A stretch of DNA of 64,000 bases from Dichetophora obliterata (lineage: Eukaryota > Arthropoda > Insecta > Diptera > Sciomyzidae): positions 126,424,920 through 126,488,919 of the forward strand of contig OY986438.1 of the NCBI GenBank assembly GCA_963920525.1, in the 5' to 3' direction. Positions within the stretch are counted from its first letter, which is position 1; each line of letters opens with the position of its first letter. Positions 11,860-22,339 of this stretch are shown here, piece after piece. A program made the position numbers and the translations under genes. Below the pieces are notes generated by a model that was given only the letters and a program-made list of their open reading frames with translations, did not search any database and had not been told where the DNA came from.

Positions 11860-12480
11860 AGGTGACCGAAAAATAAGAGTATATGGAAGCACTGAAATTA
11901 GGTATGTACCCACTTTATGCAAGAACTAAGTTCATGGAATGTGTTTTGCACATTGCTTATAAAATTCATTTCAAAAGTGGATAGTAGAGTCAAACGCAAA
12001 AAAAAAAACTATGGAATTCGAAAAATTATATACAAGACAACTTTTTACAAAGAACGGGACTAAAAGTTCATTTTCTAAAGCAGGGACTTGGAACAAGCAA
12101 TGACGAAAATACCTCGAGACACCTTTTCAAAGATCCCGAATTGACAGCTTATATCACAGGCGTGGACAAGCAATTAATCACATAATTTTAAATTATATTA
12201 GAAGTCATTTATTGTGGAAGTGAAATTGATTCTTCTAAGTTAGGCGATTACTGCAAAAATACAGCTGAATTATTTGTAAATTTATACAGCTGTTATAATA
12301 TGCCTAATAACGTCCATAAAGTACTTATACATGGAAGCAGAATAATTTTCATTGAGTTGTTGCCAATTGGTATGCTAACTGAAGAAGCTCAGAAGTCTCA
12401 AAACAAAAATTATGGCAAATACTGCTTAGACTTTTCCCGTAAATGCCCCTTACATCAATACTTTTAGAGCTTAGCAGAGG
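11860..12480 (+). pseudogene. Remnant of uncharacterised arthropod repeat family (central/C-terminal part)
   Basis: Plus-strand translation with several frameshifts gives a run of blocks from the same uncharacterised arthropod family as 3870-4640. In order: YPLYARTKFMECVLHIAYK near 11915-11975, GTSNDENTSRHLFKDPEL near 12085-12140, TAELFVNLYSCYNMPNNVHK near 12265-12325, and LLPIGMLTEEAQKSQNKNYG near 12355-12415, then FSRKC. The last block, a glycine, two glutamates and an NK pair before a basic stretch, faintly recalls the catalytic-glutamate region of RAG1/Transib enzymes. That link is only a by-eye suggestion. No frame longer than about 100 codons survives, so this is dead sequence. Confidence 0.5.
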
Positions 12481-12644
12481 ATCTTCAATATTTTTTTGAA
12501 AATTTTACAAAAAATAATAACCATCACAATTTCTTTAAACTATTTTAATTTTTCATGCTTGTTTCATATTTGTGTACAAGATGTATGTGCATTTATCAGA
12601 TTTTTGTTCAATGGTTTAAACTACACACTGTGACAAAAAAAAAA

Positions 12645-12765
12645 CAAACTTCTGGGAAGGGAAAAAGCGTAGGTTGTAAGTACAGTTAAAAATATTTTTG
12701 TGGCGTATTAGATTTTTTTGGTACAAATCAAAATTTTAAATAACGGTAGAAAACCGTTTTTTTGT
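12645..12765 (+). repeat. Left TIR of the 12.6-14.5 kb element
   Basis: Inverted copy of 14388-14505. The inner end is the ACGGTAGAAAACCG stretch. Similarity stops sharply inside that point, which sets the TIR length at about 115 bp. Confidence 0.65.
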
Positions 12766-13248
12766 ACATGCGCTCACTTTTACGACCATATCGTTGTCAA
12801 ATCTCCACCTACTTTTATTTTCTTACTGGTTTTGGAAAGAAGAAATTTAGTTTTTAAAACATGCGATACATGATATTACAGGTTTCATTTCCTATATTGT
12901 AATATTTCCCAGGTAAACCATTTTTTTTTTAATTTTTTAACTTTGGTAATGTTTTGAACACTATGTTCTTTGAAAGCCCTCAAATTTGTTTTAATATTTA
13001 AAAAGAATACATTTTAGTGAGTAGAACGTGTGTCTTTTTTCTAAAATCGGTCAATAATTAGCAAAGTTATTAAAGTTTTGTGGATAACGAAATTTGCGCA
13101 GTATGTTGATGAGTCGCGCCCTTATAGTAAAGCACTTTATAGTAAATTTTTAAAGAATTTTTTTAGTATGAGAATGTCTCTAAGTACTGCAAAATCAAAT
13201 ATATCATATAAATATATAAATCATATCAAGCAACTGCAATTTATTTTT

Positions 13249-13960
13249 TTAAGTCATCATGTTGATTTTATTTTTTCCATTAAAGCGCTTTTCTAAAGTA
13301 GCGAATTCTTGGCGAAACCGTACACCTTGTTCGTCGCTAAACTGGTCCAAATTATCTCGGAAAAAATTTAAGTGGGAGTGCAGAAAATGGATTTTTATAG
13401 ACATGTTGCAGCCCATTTCATTATTCAAAGCGCAATATAACTTTTCCAAGCTCGTTTCTCAACAGGGTCCTATTTGGTCTTGAAATGGTCAATTTTTAAT
13501 AGCTTTCGAATCTGTGGTCCGATAAAAACACCTAAACGCAGCGAAAAAGAATTGAAAACGATGAAATACTGCCAGCAATTTTTAAAAAAAAAATACATAC
13601 CTGCCTTTATTTTTGCTTTACTTAGTCGTGAAAAAGTTGCTTTTAGATGATGAAAAGCTTCACTGTCTGTATCCAACTTCTTTTCAATTGCTTCATATAG
13701 CCCAGCTTCAAATACAGTAGTGGCAAAATTACATTTTCAGAATTCACTAAAGGGATGCTTAGAACATTTTTTCTGCCGATTTGAGGTAACGCACTTGGCG
13801 GCCATTCTTTGCTTTGATAGCGATTTGGTGTACGGCTCTCCCATTCACAAAGATAGCATGGACACTTTTAGATCTGCAACAATTTTCCATTTGTATGTTG
13901 CTTAGTTACAAAATCGGAAAGTTTTTCCCATGGCTTCATAAGTTTCCTTTACGCCAGTAA
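13249..13960 (-). pseudogene. Degenerate gene of a second uncharacterised arthropod repeat family
   Basis: Reading the minus strand from 13960 with two or three frame changes gives ordered blocks: ETYEAMGKTF, KWKIVADLKVS, CEWESR, VNSENVILPPLYLKLGYMK, EAFHHLKATFSRLSKAKIKAG, VFIGPQIRKLL, then MGCNMSIKIHFLHSHLNFF and FSDEQGVRF (13249-13449). I recall the phrases 'LLPPLHIKLG', 'F.GPQIR.L' and 'S.K.HFL.SHL.FF..NL...SDE.G.RF' from many uncharacterised proteins encoded by arthropod repeats. About 20 codons between AKIKAG and VFIGPQ look like a later insertion. The TIRs around it suggest that the family is a transposon gene. Confidence 0.55.
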
Positions 13961-14387
13961 CGTACGCAACTAAGACTGAGGAATATTGGTTTTCATTGTG
14001 CAATTTAACAAATTCAAACAAAAATGCCAAATTGAAACAAAAATTCCAACACATCATGAATCTAAAATATCGGCAAATGGCTTTTTTCCTAAAAAGTTGA
14101 ATAACTCGATCAAATATTACTCGGTTAAAATAAACTAAGACGCAAAATTAACTGTTGTTTGAAACTGCATACCAAAAGTAAATAGTTTAATACAAATTGT
14201 ACTTATTAATTTTCGTTCAAAGAACGATGAAATCGCAAAAAACTGAAAAAAATCTATATGTCTTTACATGTAGCTCCCTCACTTTTTATCCGAGGTAGCA
14301 ATGTAATACACCGTTAGAAAGATGTTTTACTATTGAAGAATGCATAGTTTAGGACAAATGCTTTTTTAACTCTATCTACCTCGAAAA

Positions 14388-14505
14388 AACGGTTTTCTAA
14401 CCGTTATTTAAAATTTTGATGTGCATGAAAAATTTTTAGTATGCCACAATGTTGCATTTAACTATATTTGCAACCTACACTATGTCGCATCCCAGAAGTT
14501 TTTCA
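14388..14505 (-). repeat. Right TIR of the 12.6-14.5 kb element
   Basis: Reverse-complement partner of 12645-12765, see that entry for shared blocks. Confidence 0.65.
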
Positions 14506-14515
14506 CTGCAACGCC

Positions 14516-15381
14516 CTTTTCTGTTTTTTATTCGCTCTGTTAATATTCACTATTGTTTACTTACTTTTCACTGTTCTTACTAAAATTGTTTTCCATTTAA
14601 ATTTTTTACTTTAATTTATTCAAGCCAATACAAAACATTTTAAGAAACACTTAACCTTGTTGACTTCTTCAAAAGATCTTTATATATGGTGAGATCTTTA
14701 TATGTTGTGGAAAAAAGCAATGATTCGTGCATCAATTTGGATCAAATATTAATTTTAATATTTATTTCCTTATATAATGAAACTTAAAAATAAAAACATC
14801 AATTAAAGTACATGAAACATTAGGCGCATAATATTAATTTTTGGCACGACAATAAGTACATTCTCAAGTACCTAAATATTTGTACCGAATTTTGTTGAAA
14901 TACCTTTACAGGGCTCAAAGTTATTAATTATTTTCCGCCTCCAAAAGTTTGAGATTTTTTTGGACATTTCTTCGCGTCACGTGCTTATATTACATCTAGA
15001 GTTCAGAATCTTGCCTTTCAACGAGGTTCTCGAATACTTTTGAAAAATCCATCTAATGCACAGTGTAATTATCTTAAAGCCACATTAGAAGTTATTTGCT
15101 CCAGGAGTTAAAAAGTGTTAAGAAATTGCTTTTGGATCGGTTTAAAGGCCAATTTCTTACAGAAGAACCAATCTGAATTCAGTGTTTTAATGTTGGTTTT
15201 AAGACCAGAAACTTTAATTTTTTTATGTTGTACCGACATTTTTTATTATTTATTTATTTATTATAATTAATTATAATAATAAATTATTACAACTAAATAA
15301 TATGTCGAGCAACTAGCTGCCAGCGCTTTATGCTCGGCCTTATTAAATTAAAATTAATTAATTAAATTTTATTGTAAAGAA
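14516..15381. other. Gene-free region before SINE copy 1
   Basis: AT-rich; includes a TTATTTATTTATTATAATTAA palindromic low-complexity stretch near 15245-15295. No element recognised. Confidence 0.45.
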
Positions 15382-15394
15382 TAGTTATTGACTA

Positions 15395-15708
15395 TTGTGG
15401 CGGCCGTAGCCTAGTGGAACCGGTAGCCCGGGTTCAATTCCAGCTCAGATAGAAATTTTTTTTAATTGAATTAATTTTTCTGTTCGGCCGTCACCTCTCT
15501 GCAGACAATGGTAAACCTTAGAGTGTAAAAATTGCCATGTAAAGCTTTTTGAGAACATAAGACGTTCGGAGTCGGCATAAAACACTTAGGTCCAGTTCTC
15601 GGTCATTTGTTATAAACATATAATAACACGCACAATACAATTGATCAATAGAAGCTTGGTCAAAGTCCTTTGAAGGGCTGAAATGGCCAGTTTATTTTTT
15701 TAAGTTTT
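15395..15708 (+). mobile_element. tRNA-derived SINE, copy 1
   Basis: The head has an RNA polymerase III promoter layout: an A-box-like GTAGCCTAGTGG and a B box GGTTCAATTCC (consensus GGTTCRANNCC). It is followed by a body that is shared, in the same order, with copy 2 at 24537-24876 (blocks CTCTCTGCAGACAATGG, AATTGCCATGTAAAGC, TTCGGAGTCGGCATAAAAC, GTCCAGTTCTCGGTCATTTG). A 13-bp target duplication, TAGTTATTGACTA at 15382-15394 and TAGTTATTGGCTA at 15709-15721, differs at one base. This copy lacks about 30 bases between the A and B boxes that copy 2 keeps. Confidence 0.88.
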
Positions 15709-15753
15709 TAGTTATTGGCTAAAAAAAAAAATTATGTAATGCTAGGAAAGATT

Positions 15754-15960
15754 TTATATAAAATGCGTTAGGTTACATACTTTTATAAATTCATATATTT
15801 TTTGTATATATTCTAATGTAATGTTATTATGTTGACTACTAGGTTTGGTGATGCCAAATATTAAACTTCTGTTGTAAGTAAACTTATTGCATTCATCGAG
15901 GATATGTACAACGGATGTTGGACTGTTGCAAATTTTTTTATAAGTTTCAATATCTTTCAA
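15754..15960 (-). pseudogene. LINE 3' coding fragment (cysteine-histidine tail)
   Basis: The 68-codon frame ends in a block of the form C-N-S-P-T-S-V-V-H-I-L-D-E-C, which matches the CCHC-like tail ('C...ETVEHIL.ECP') found at the C-terminus of many insect LINE polymerases, followed by a leucine-rich end and a stop. Nothing upstream can be joined to it. The adjacent SINE copy 1 inserted next to its 3' end. The clade cannot be named. Confidence 0.55.
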
Positions 15961-16432
15961 TCGACTGATGCAGAACGTATTGTCTTGGCATAGCTACATA
16001 TGTATAATAAACAATCCAAATATATAAAAAAAAAGAATAAAGAAAAAACAGAGAAAAGAAATTGAAAAAAAAATTGAAAAACTTCAATATAACACACAAA
16101 ATTATAATGTCTAAGATATGTTACACATCACCCCAACGTAAGCAATTTGTTTGCCATTAATGGTAATTATCACAGTGTGGAAAATTGAAAAATCAGTTGT
16201 GAAATTTAAAGATACTAAACAATAGCCAGTTTTAAATCTACTCACTTTTAAAATCTAATGAAACTATTATCCGAAAAACTATTGTTTGTAAATTAAAAAA
16301 AAATTATCGACAAAAATTTGTCATGCTTTTTAAGAAATTTAAGGAAATTGCGTACTTCAAACACTTCATAAAAAGTGGATGCTGCCAAAAGAAACAGATC
16401 ACTTAATTAGTTTTATGATCTATGAAATTATT

Positions 16433-16921
16433 ACATGAATTAAATTGTGAGAATTAGATCAAGAACGATTTTAAGAAGGCAACAACAACAACAACAACAA
16501 CTCTGTATAGAGTCAATAATTTAGCTGACTAGACAGTCTGTTTCGGAAATCGCTACATTTTCCTCTTCAGTAGTCTTTGAGTGATTAAGCTGTGATCAAC
16601 TCTCTGCTTAAACCAGTATATGAGTGCGCAGATTTTGGAATTCATTCTTTTGAATTGTATGGCAGCTAATCATGTCACATTTAAAAGCAGTAGGCTATTT
16701 ATAGATCACCGCCATCAACTCTATCAAGGGTTGCCATCTGTTCTAGTTGCTTCTTTATTTATTTCAATATTCATTGGTGTTCGATAGTTTGTCGAAAAGC
16801 ACCATAGAAATGAAACGAGTTTTTTGATTCGCCAGAAGCTAGTTTTTTAACTGAAAGTTGTTGTTGTTGTTGTTGCCTTCTTAAAAACTGACTTGATCTA
16901 AAGCTCACAATTTAATTCATG
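16433..16921. mobile_element. MITE-like element with CAA/GTT microsatellites in its TIRs
   Basis: Inverted repeats at 16433-16501 and 16857-16921 share CATGAATTAAATTGTGAG, TTAGATCAAG and TTTAAGAAGGCAACAACAAC. Each arm therefore carries its own (CAA)n run, at 16480-16501, and the reverse complement (GTT)n at 16858-16876. The 355-bp interior has no coding content. It is likely a non-autonomous DNA element of unknown superfamily; I see no clear target duplication. Confidence 0.7.
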
Positions 16922-17614
16922 CAACAGATCACAGTTTTTCGTTCATTCATATGTTAACATTTGGTATGAAAAACCACTCCACGGTACACATTACCCTACT
17001 TCACCCTACTATTTTCTCCATAAGAGTAAAAAGTAGACAAATCTTGGTAACAAGAACTTTTTTTATAGATAAGAAAATAGATTAAAACATAGATTTATGT
17101 ATATAACTTTGGAATAGTTTGAAATATTTGAAATATTTTTCACAGAATTATTTTTTAAGCTATATTTGAATATTTTTTTTCACATAAATTAGTTTTTAAG
17201 CTGTAACACATATAACAAAAAATATATCAACATTTTAAGCAAATAAGTTTTCATCAAAAAATCACTGTTTGTGGTAGAATAAAACAATTTTTGCAGGTAA
17301 ATTATGTTATATGAAAGAATAAGGAATATGAAACTTAAAAAAATTAAAATTAAAAAAATATGTACAACAAAAGCAACTCTTGGCCTATTGTTTAGTACAA
17401 GTTGGATATTTAAGAGGTTTTTTAAAACAATATAAAACATTGCATTGGTGAGGTAACGGTAAACCTTTTCTCATTTTCCCAATTTACTTAATTGAACTTT
17501 CAAACAAAGAAAATTGGATGAAAATCGATTTGTTAATTGCGGAAATGTTTGCTTGCTAAGTCAAAACATGAAATTTCAATCGTTTTTTTCTCATTATGAG
17601 GCTTATGAGTTACA

Positions 17615-17850
17615 CTGAGAAAATCTATAGTTTTGAGACATCGCAAGAATTTTAATGTAATAATAACAGTTTTTTTTTTAAAAACATACCTAATATCCGT
17701 ACAAAATATTTCCGAAAATAAAAGAAAATTACCGTTAATTTTGTTAATCAACGACTGTCCATACAAGAATGCATTGTTATGCATTGAGAAAGTTTATAGT
17801 TTTTGAGATATCGCCAAAAGTTTGATGTCATTATAACGGTTTTTTTTTTA
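17615..17850. repeat. Direct repeat pair, about 70 bp each
   Basis: The stretches at about 17615-17683 and 17776-17850 share GAGAAA(A/G)T(C/T)TATAGTTTT, GAGA(C/T)ATCGC and a TAACAGTTTTTTTTT or TAACGGTTTTTTTTT end, about 163 bp apart. They probably belong to the same repetitive element that ends at 18291. Confidence 0.55.
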
Positions 17851-18262
17851 ATTTAAGAAGAATTGTTGTCTGGCCGAAGCCCAATAACACAATTAATAAC
17901 TGAAGAAGGCCGATTAACTACAACAATTTAAGAAGAATATATTTCTTTTCAGAATATATGTAAAAAATAACATTTTTGATTACAAATTTTAAAAATTTTT
18001 TACCCAAATTTTTTATAACGCTGTTATGCAGGACTTTTTTAAAAGTAAAAAAAAAAGTAAGCCGGGTAAATTTATGTCATCGTAAGAATTACCGTTAAAA
18101 TAAGTTATTCAAATTAAAAAAAAGTAATTTCTTAATATATATACCATTTTTTCATAATTAAACAAAACAAACACAATGATTTTTATATTTTGAATTTGTT
18201 TTAATACAACTAAATACTTTCATTTTAAGATTTAAATTTTTACATGGTATTTAATATTTTTA

Positions 18263-18291
18263 TCGCAGGCGAAGCAGCGGGTATTTGCTAG
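18263..18291 (+). other. Helitron-like 3' terminus
   Basis: The stretch TCGCAGGCGAAGCAGCGGGT, then ATTTG and CTAG, followed by T, resembles the 3' end of insect Helitrons: a short GC-rich hairpin (CCGC/GCGG pairing, imperfect here) and a terminal CTAG inserted before T. The 5' TC end was not found, so the element cannot be delimited. Sequence from about 17500 may belong to it. Confidence 0.45.
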
Positions 18292-18539
18292 TATTATATA
18301 AAATAAAGTTTCAAAAAGCGAATGTTTCCCTCGGAAAAAAAATTTAAAAACCATTTTCAAACATTTTTCACATACAAAAAAAAAAACCGAAAGATATATT
18401 AAATCAAATTATGCTAGCGCTTATGTACGAGCAAGAGAGAACGTGCCCACATACACAAAAAATTGCTGTCTCTCTGACTGCCCCAGGGTAGATAAACGAC
18501 TTTTTCGTTTTGGTATACAAATTTAGAAAAAATTGTTCT

Positions 18540-18725
18540 AAATGAAAAAAAGTATGGAATAAATTTCGTTTATTCCACGCATACTTCTTTAACCTTGTCA
18601 CTGCGTTTGTAATGCTGATAAGGAGGCATGGCAGGTATAGAAACGTATATATAGTCTTGATCAACATCAACTCCTGAGCCGATTTCTCTATATCAGTCTG
18701 TCGACACGATTACAGCCGCAATTTT
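18540..18725 (-). repeat. Degenerate dispersed repeat (fly 'GATCAAGA-TATATATAC' type)
   Basis: On the minus strand the order GACAGACTGATATAG, then GATCAAGACTATATATACG, then ATGCCTCCTT and GTTACAAAC-like ATTACAAACGC matches a phrase that I know as widespread in fly repeats ('cagacggacatggct...gatcaagaatatatatac...cttc...gttacaaac'). The family is not named here. A piece of the upstream part of the same phrase lies at 19600-19690 in the other orientation. Confidence 0.45.
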
Positions 18726-19599
18726 AAAGGTATTTTAAAGGTAACGCAACCAAATCTACTACCATTTAAAAAATAAACATTCACATCAAATTGAAGTAGT
18801 TGATGATGTCTGAGTTGGCGTATGTTAAAAATTCAATTTTATCACAAAAATCAAAGGATGAGTACCATTGCATTTTTCATAATATAAACAGAACAACAAA
18901 TTTTGTGTCAAACTTAAACAGTTCTTACATAAAAATCATATGCCATAGGAAATAGTATACAAAATATTATTTTCACTTTTTATTATTTTACGACAGAAAC
19001 AACTTTACCCTGTTTTTGAAAAAAAAGGAATATTTTGGAGCTATTTTAAAAAATTAAAAAAAATAGTAATTCTTAGCTAACGATACTGCTGAAACAATTA
19101 ACTTCAAGTAAAGCACTGATTGAATTTCTACACTTAGAACTTTTATATAAAATGAAATATATTAAAAAAATATCGAAGATATTTGCATCGAAAGTCAAAA
19201 CTTTGAATTTCATAATATAATTCATTGCACTAAGATTTTCTATACGTTTCAAGGTATGAGAATATTATTGGTATCAAACAAACGGAACATTTTTCAATCG
19301 TCACAATTATCCTTAAGAAAATTAAAACAGTTCGTATGCATTAAATACAAAATGAATTTTTTACGGTATTCTTTAGAGATAGAAAAAATTTTTCCAGGTG
19401 ATATTTAAATCCGTTTAATAGTCAAGAATATCATAGACTCTTAAAATGTATCTTTAATTTTTAAACCACTTTTTATTTTTTTATTTTCCATATTTTTGCA
19501 AAAGAGCCTGATTTCAAAGGGAATTTTTTATTTTGTTTATGACCTACTAGAGACTAGAGTTTATGACCTACTAGGGTCCCTCCCTACTAGAGACGCAAA

Positions 19600-19690
19600 A
19601 AAAACCATTTAATTTTAAAGGAACATCTATCCAGTAGTTTTTACGTGATGCGCGTTCAGACGGACAGACAAAAATTTTAAAAATAACGTT
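19600..19690 (+). repeat. Degenerate dispersed repeat fragment
   Basis: Contains CAGTAGTTTTTACGTGATGC and GTTCAGACGGACAGAC, the same repeat phrase whose continuation is at 18540-18725 on the other strand. Confidence 0.4.
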
Positions 19691-20353
19691 CGAATCCACA
19701 TCCTTCAAAATATTTAGCGCAAGAAGAATTGAAAATTGTGTGAACAAATTTTATTTACCCTTTTTGTTTATGTATAAATTTGAAAACTTTAAGTTGCAAA
19801 AAAGTTTGTATTTACAAATATTTTATAAAGGAATTAAATGATTCAGTTGAATGTTTCTTTTTAAATGATTTACTAAATAAGCAAGTGTCTTATAGTATAT
19901 TTACTTCATAACAAGCTCAATAGATCTTTAATAAGAGCATTAGGTGTATATCATTTAAATACTTACTAATGAATGTTATTTCAGCACTATTTGCACAAGC
20001 AATGCAAAAATAATTTGACAAATCTATAAAAACTAATATTTTATTTGACAAAAAAACTTAAAATGTGCATTTGAATGAAGTCATTACAATAGCTTAACAT
20101 CAGTGAATTCACTTAAAAAATGGATAAATACTCTTACGCCGCTTAGAGACCCAAATATATGTTTCCTAATCTACAGCCCTAAATTGTCTTTAAATACTTT
20201 TAAAACTTACACCCTCTTCAAAGTTTAGCATAGCTTAATTGTGAGCAGTTAATTAATATGCTAGAGAAAATTATCATAATTGAAATGAAGTATTACTCAT
20301 ACGCACTCTTGTTTAAGCGGCTCAATGGGAAGCCATGTTAAACAACAACAATA

Positions 20354-20391
20354 CCAACAACAACAACAACAACAACAACAACTAAAATAAT
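20354..20391 (+). repeat. (CAA)n microsatellite
   Basis: About 12 CAA units after a looser AACAACAATACC lead-in. Similar runs lie at 16480 and 59624. Confidence 0.9.
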
Positions 20392-21062
20392 AAAGCATGC
20401 AACGATTAGGTTAAAAGCATTTCTGAAAAGTTTTTGTTTAAGCAGTTAAAATCATTAATTAATCTGTCCCAAATCAAAAACCAACAAAAGCAACAGCAGC
20501 GTGACACCTTTTAAAAAGTTAGAAAAACAAAATTGTTAAACAAACAAAAGAAAAGTAAACAAAGATACACCCACTCACTCGCACACTAACTTACTCACTT
20601 AGTCACTTCAGGGAACAATGAAAGGAATTTTGAACTCAAGGTCGCACAAGCTAGTAGCCAAAGAGGCACAAGCTTAAAAGTGGTGCCACATAAAGGATGA
20701 AAAAAATAAAATAAAATTATGTTTGCTGCAAAGTAACAAATTACCATAAGCCGGTAGGAAAAAAAAATAAACAACAATAACGGTAACAAGAGCGAAGAAA
20801 CACGATTTAAGGCCAGAAAAAGGAAGAAAATAATGGCAAAAGCAACCCTTAGCAGCCGGAAAAGCACATTCCAGCAGTTACCACTTGGGAGTGACAAACC
20901 TTGCTGCTGCCAAGCCTAAATAAGCAGCAGCAGATATGATCGAACCGAGTTTCTGTGGTAACTTATTTTTTTACAAAAGTACGTTCATAAAAACCTTATG
21001 TTTTATGCTTGCATTAACCCCTTACTCGCAAAGACTTCTTTTTTATTAAAAACTGTTCGAAA

Positions 21063-21690
21063 TTATGAAGACCAATTCTGGTCCTTAGTTATGCCAGTTA
21101 CAAGCAAAGGAACCTTTGTGTTTAGTTGAAGTCTGTAAAGATTTGCAAATTCAACGCAAGAATCTGGAGGAGTTCCAAAGATACCTTGGCTACATCTTTT
21201 AGTGACTTTAATGAGCATAGATTTTTGAGTCTCGATCTGAGTAGAGCGGTGCACGTGCACTACAGGAATCCAAGGTCTCCACCATGCCTGATTTCCTGCA
21301 CTTCGCTCAGTTGTCATTCGTGGTGATGCTCAGCTTCCTCGCGTGGGCTGCCGCCATGCAGTGACCGGTGAGAATACCCACTAGTGATCTGCAATCTCTG
21401 CGCGGGCGTGCAGAGATGAAAAATATGAACAGAGTTTGTTTTTTACATTGCGCATTACACATGATTTTCGAGATTTTACACAATGTCGTATCTTTCCATC
21501 TGCGAGTAACGTCTTGTATGTTTCTTTTTTAGAGGTTTTTAGAAAATATGTTAATACAAGAGTGGTGTGTATCCAAGCCAAGGGCTATCTCCGCGGCTTT
21601 CTTCATGGCGAATATTTCCTGGAAGATGCTGCAGTAGCTCGGCAGTTTATATGGCTGCCTTATGCTACCAGGTTTAGCTGGCTACATTAA
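21063..21690 (-). pseudogene. LINE RNase H and C-terminal tail (R1/I-like)
   Basis: The minus strand, read from 21690, gives YKLPSYCSIFQEIFAMKKAA, which is the RNase H glutamate block (normally 'DYCSVFQAEI.AI..A'), then INIFSKN for the second-aspartate block (normally INIYSDS, here D is lost). After a decayed stretch follow SLVGILTGHCMAAAHARKL and NDN(C)..K(C/S)GM, the 'LTGH..LAAHA.K' and CCHC tail of R1- or I-group LINEs. Several frameshifts and stops. The 3' end lies near 21030. Confidence 0.65.
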
Positions 21691-22339
21691 TTGGTACGCT
21701 TAAGTTAGGCAGCTCGCTCCAATAAACTTTTCTCAAAACTATAAAGTAAATATATAATGTTAGGTAGTTTACAAAATATGGATTAAATATGTTTTTTCAT
21801 TGTTGAGGAGATTTTTGTAATGGATAAACTTACACGATCTCATAAACTTTACATTTATTGAATTCTTAGCTATTTTTATATCCAACCCCTTCTTGTCATT
21901 TATTTTTTAAGGCGCTTATAAGAAATAGCTGGTTCGATAAAAAGTCCACTTTGAGATACCCAACACTACAGAGTTTTAGTCGCCCGATAGTTTGATGCTC
22001 CATTCGTCGCAGCCAGGGAATGGAAATAGACCTTAGAAATCAGTACACATTTTAAGCGAATAACATTAAATGCCGCTTTACTTGCAACAACAACTTTTTA
22101 TGTACAAAATTAACGGAAAATATCATTGATAACGCGGCATAGAAATTTTTTGCAAAATATGTGGATTAAATCGTGAAAATGTTATTGAACGGAGCACAAC
22201 GTTTAGAATTAATTTGCAAGTTTTGCGAAAAAAAACCAAACGAAAAGAAAAATTAAATATTTCACCATTTTAAAGACATGAAGTCCTAAAAACATTTATA
22301 TGTAATACAATTAAAGCGATAGAGAATAGAGAAAACATA

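Larger units (their letters stand above)
12630..14515. mobile_element. TIR element carrying an uncharacterised arthropod protein family
   Basis: Two inverted repeats of about 115 bp bound a 1.9-kb interval: 12645-12765 and, in reverse complement, 14388-14505. They share AACTTCTGGGA, GTAGGTTG, AGTTAAA, GTGGC, ATCAAAATTTTAAATAACGG and AGAAAACCGTTTTTT in the same order, roughly 75-80 percent identical. The only coding remnant inside is at 13249-13960 on the minus strand. I read this as a diverged DNA transposon with that remnant as its former gene. I could not find a convincing target duplication, and the outermost bases are uncertain. Confidence 0.6.
18726..21060. other. Gene-free region with a CAA run
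   Basis: No coding sequence recognised. It holds the repeat fragment at 19600-19690, a (CAA)n run at 20354-20391, and a CA/GCAG-rich stretch near 20460-20930 without coding signature. Confidence 0.45.

Noticed and set aside
12625..12645. RAG recombination-signal-like CACACTGTG plus an A-rich stretch near the left TIR
   Set aside because: The right TIR does not repeat it in that form, and heptamer-like words are frequent. Not enough to claim a Transib end.
18404..18670. 88-codon frame on the minus strand
   Set aside because: It lies across the dispersed repeat at 18540-18725 and has no recognisable content.
20595..20897. 100-codon minus-strand frame with hydrophobic residues
   Set aside because: Purine-rich plus strand gives Phe/Leu-rich translation by chance; no domain.
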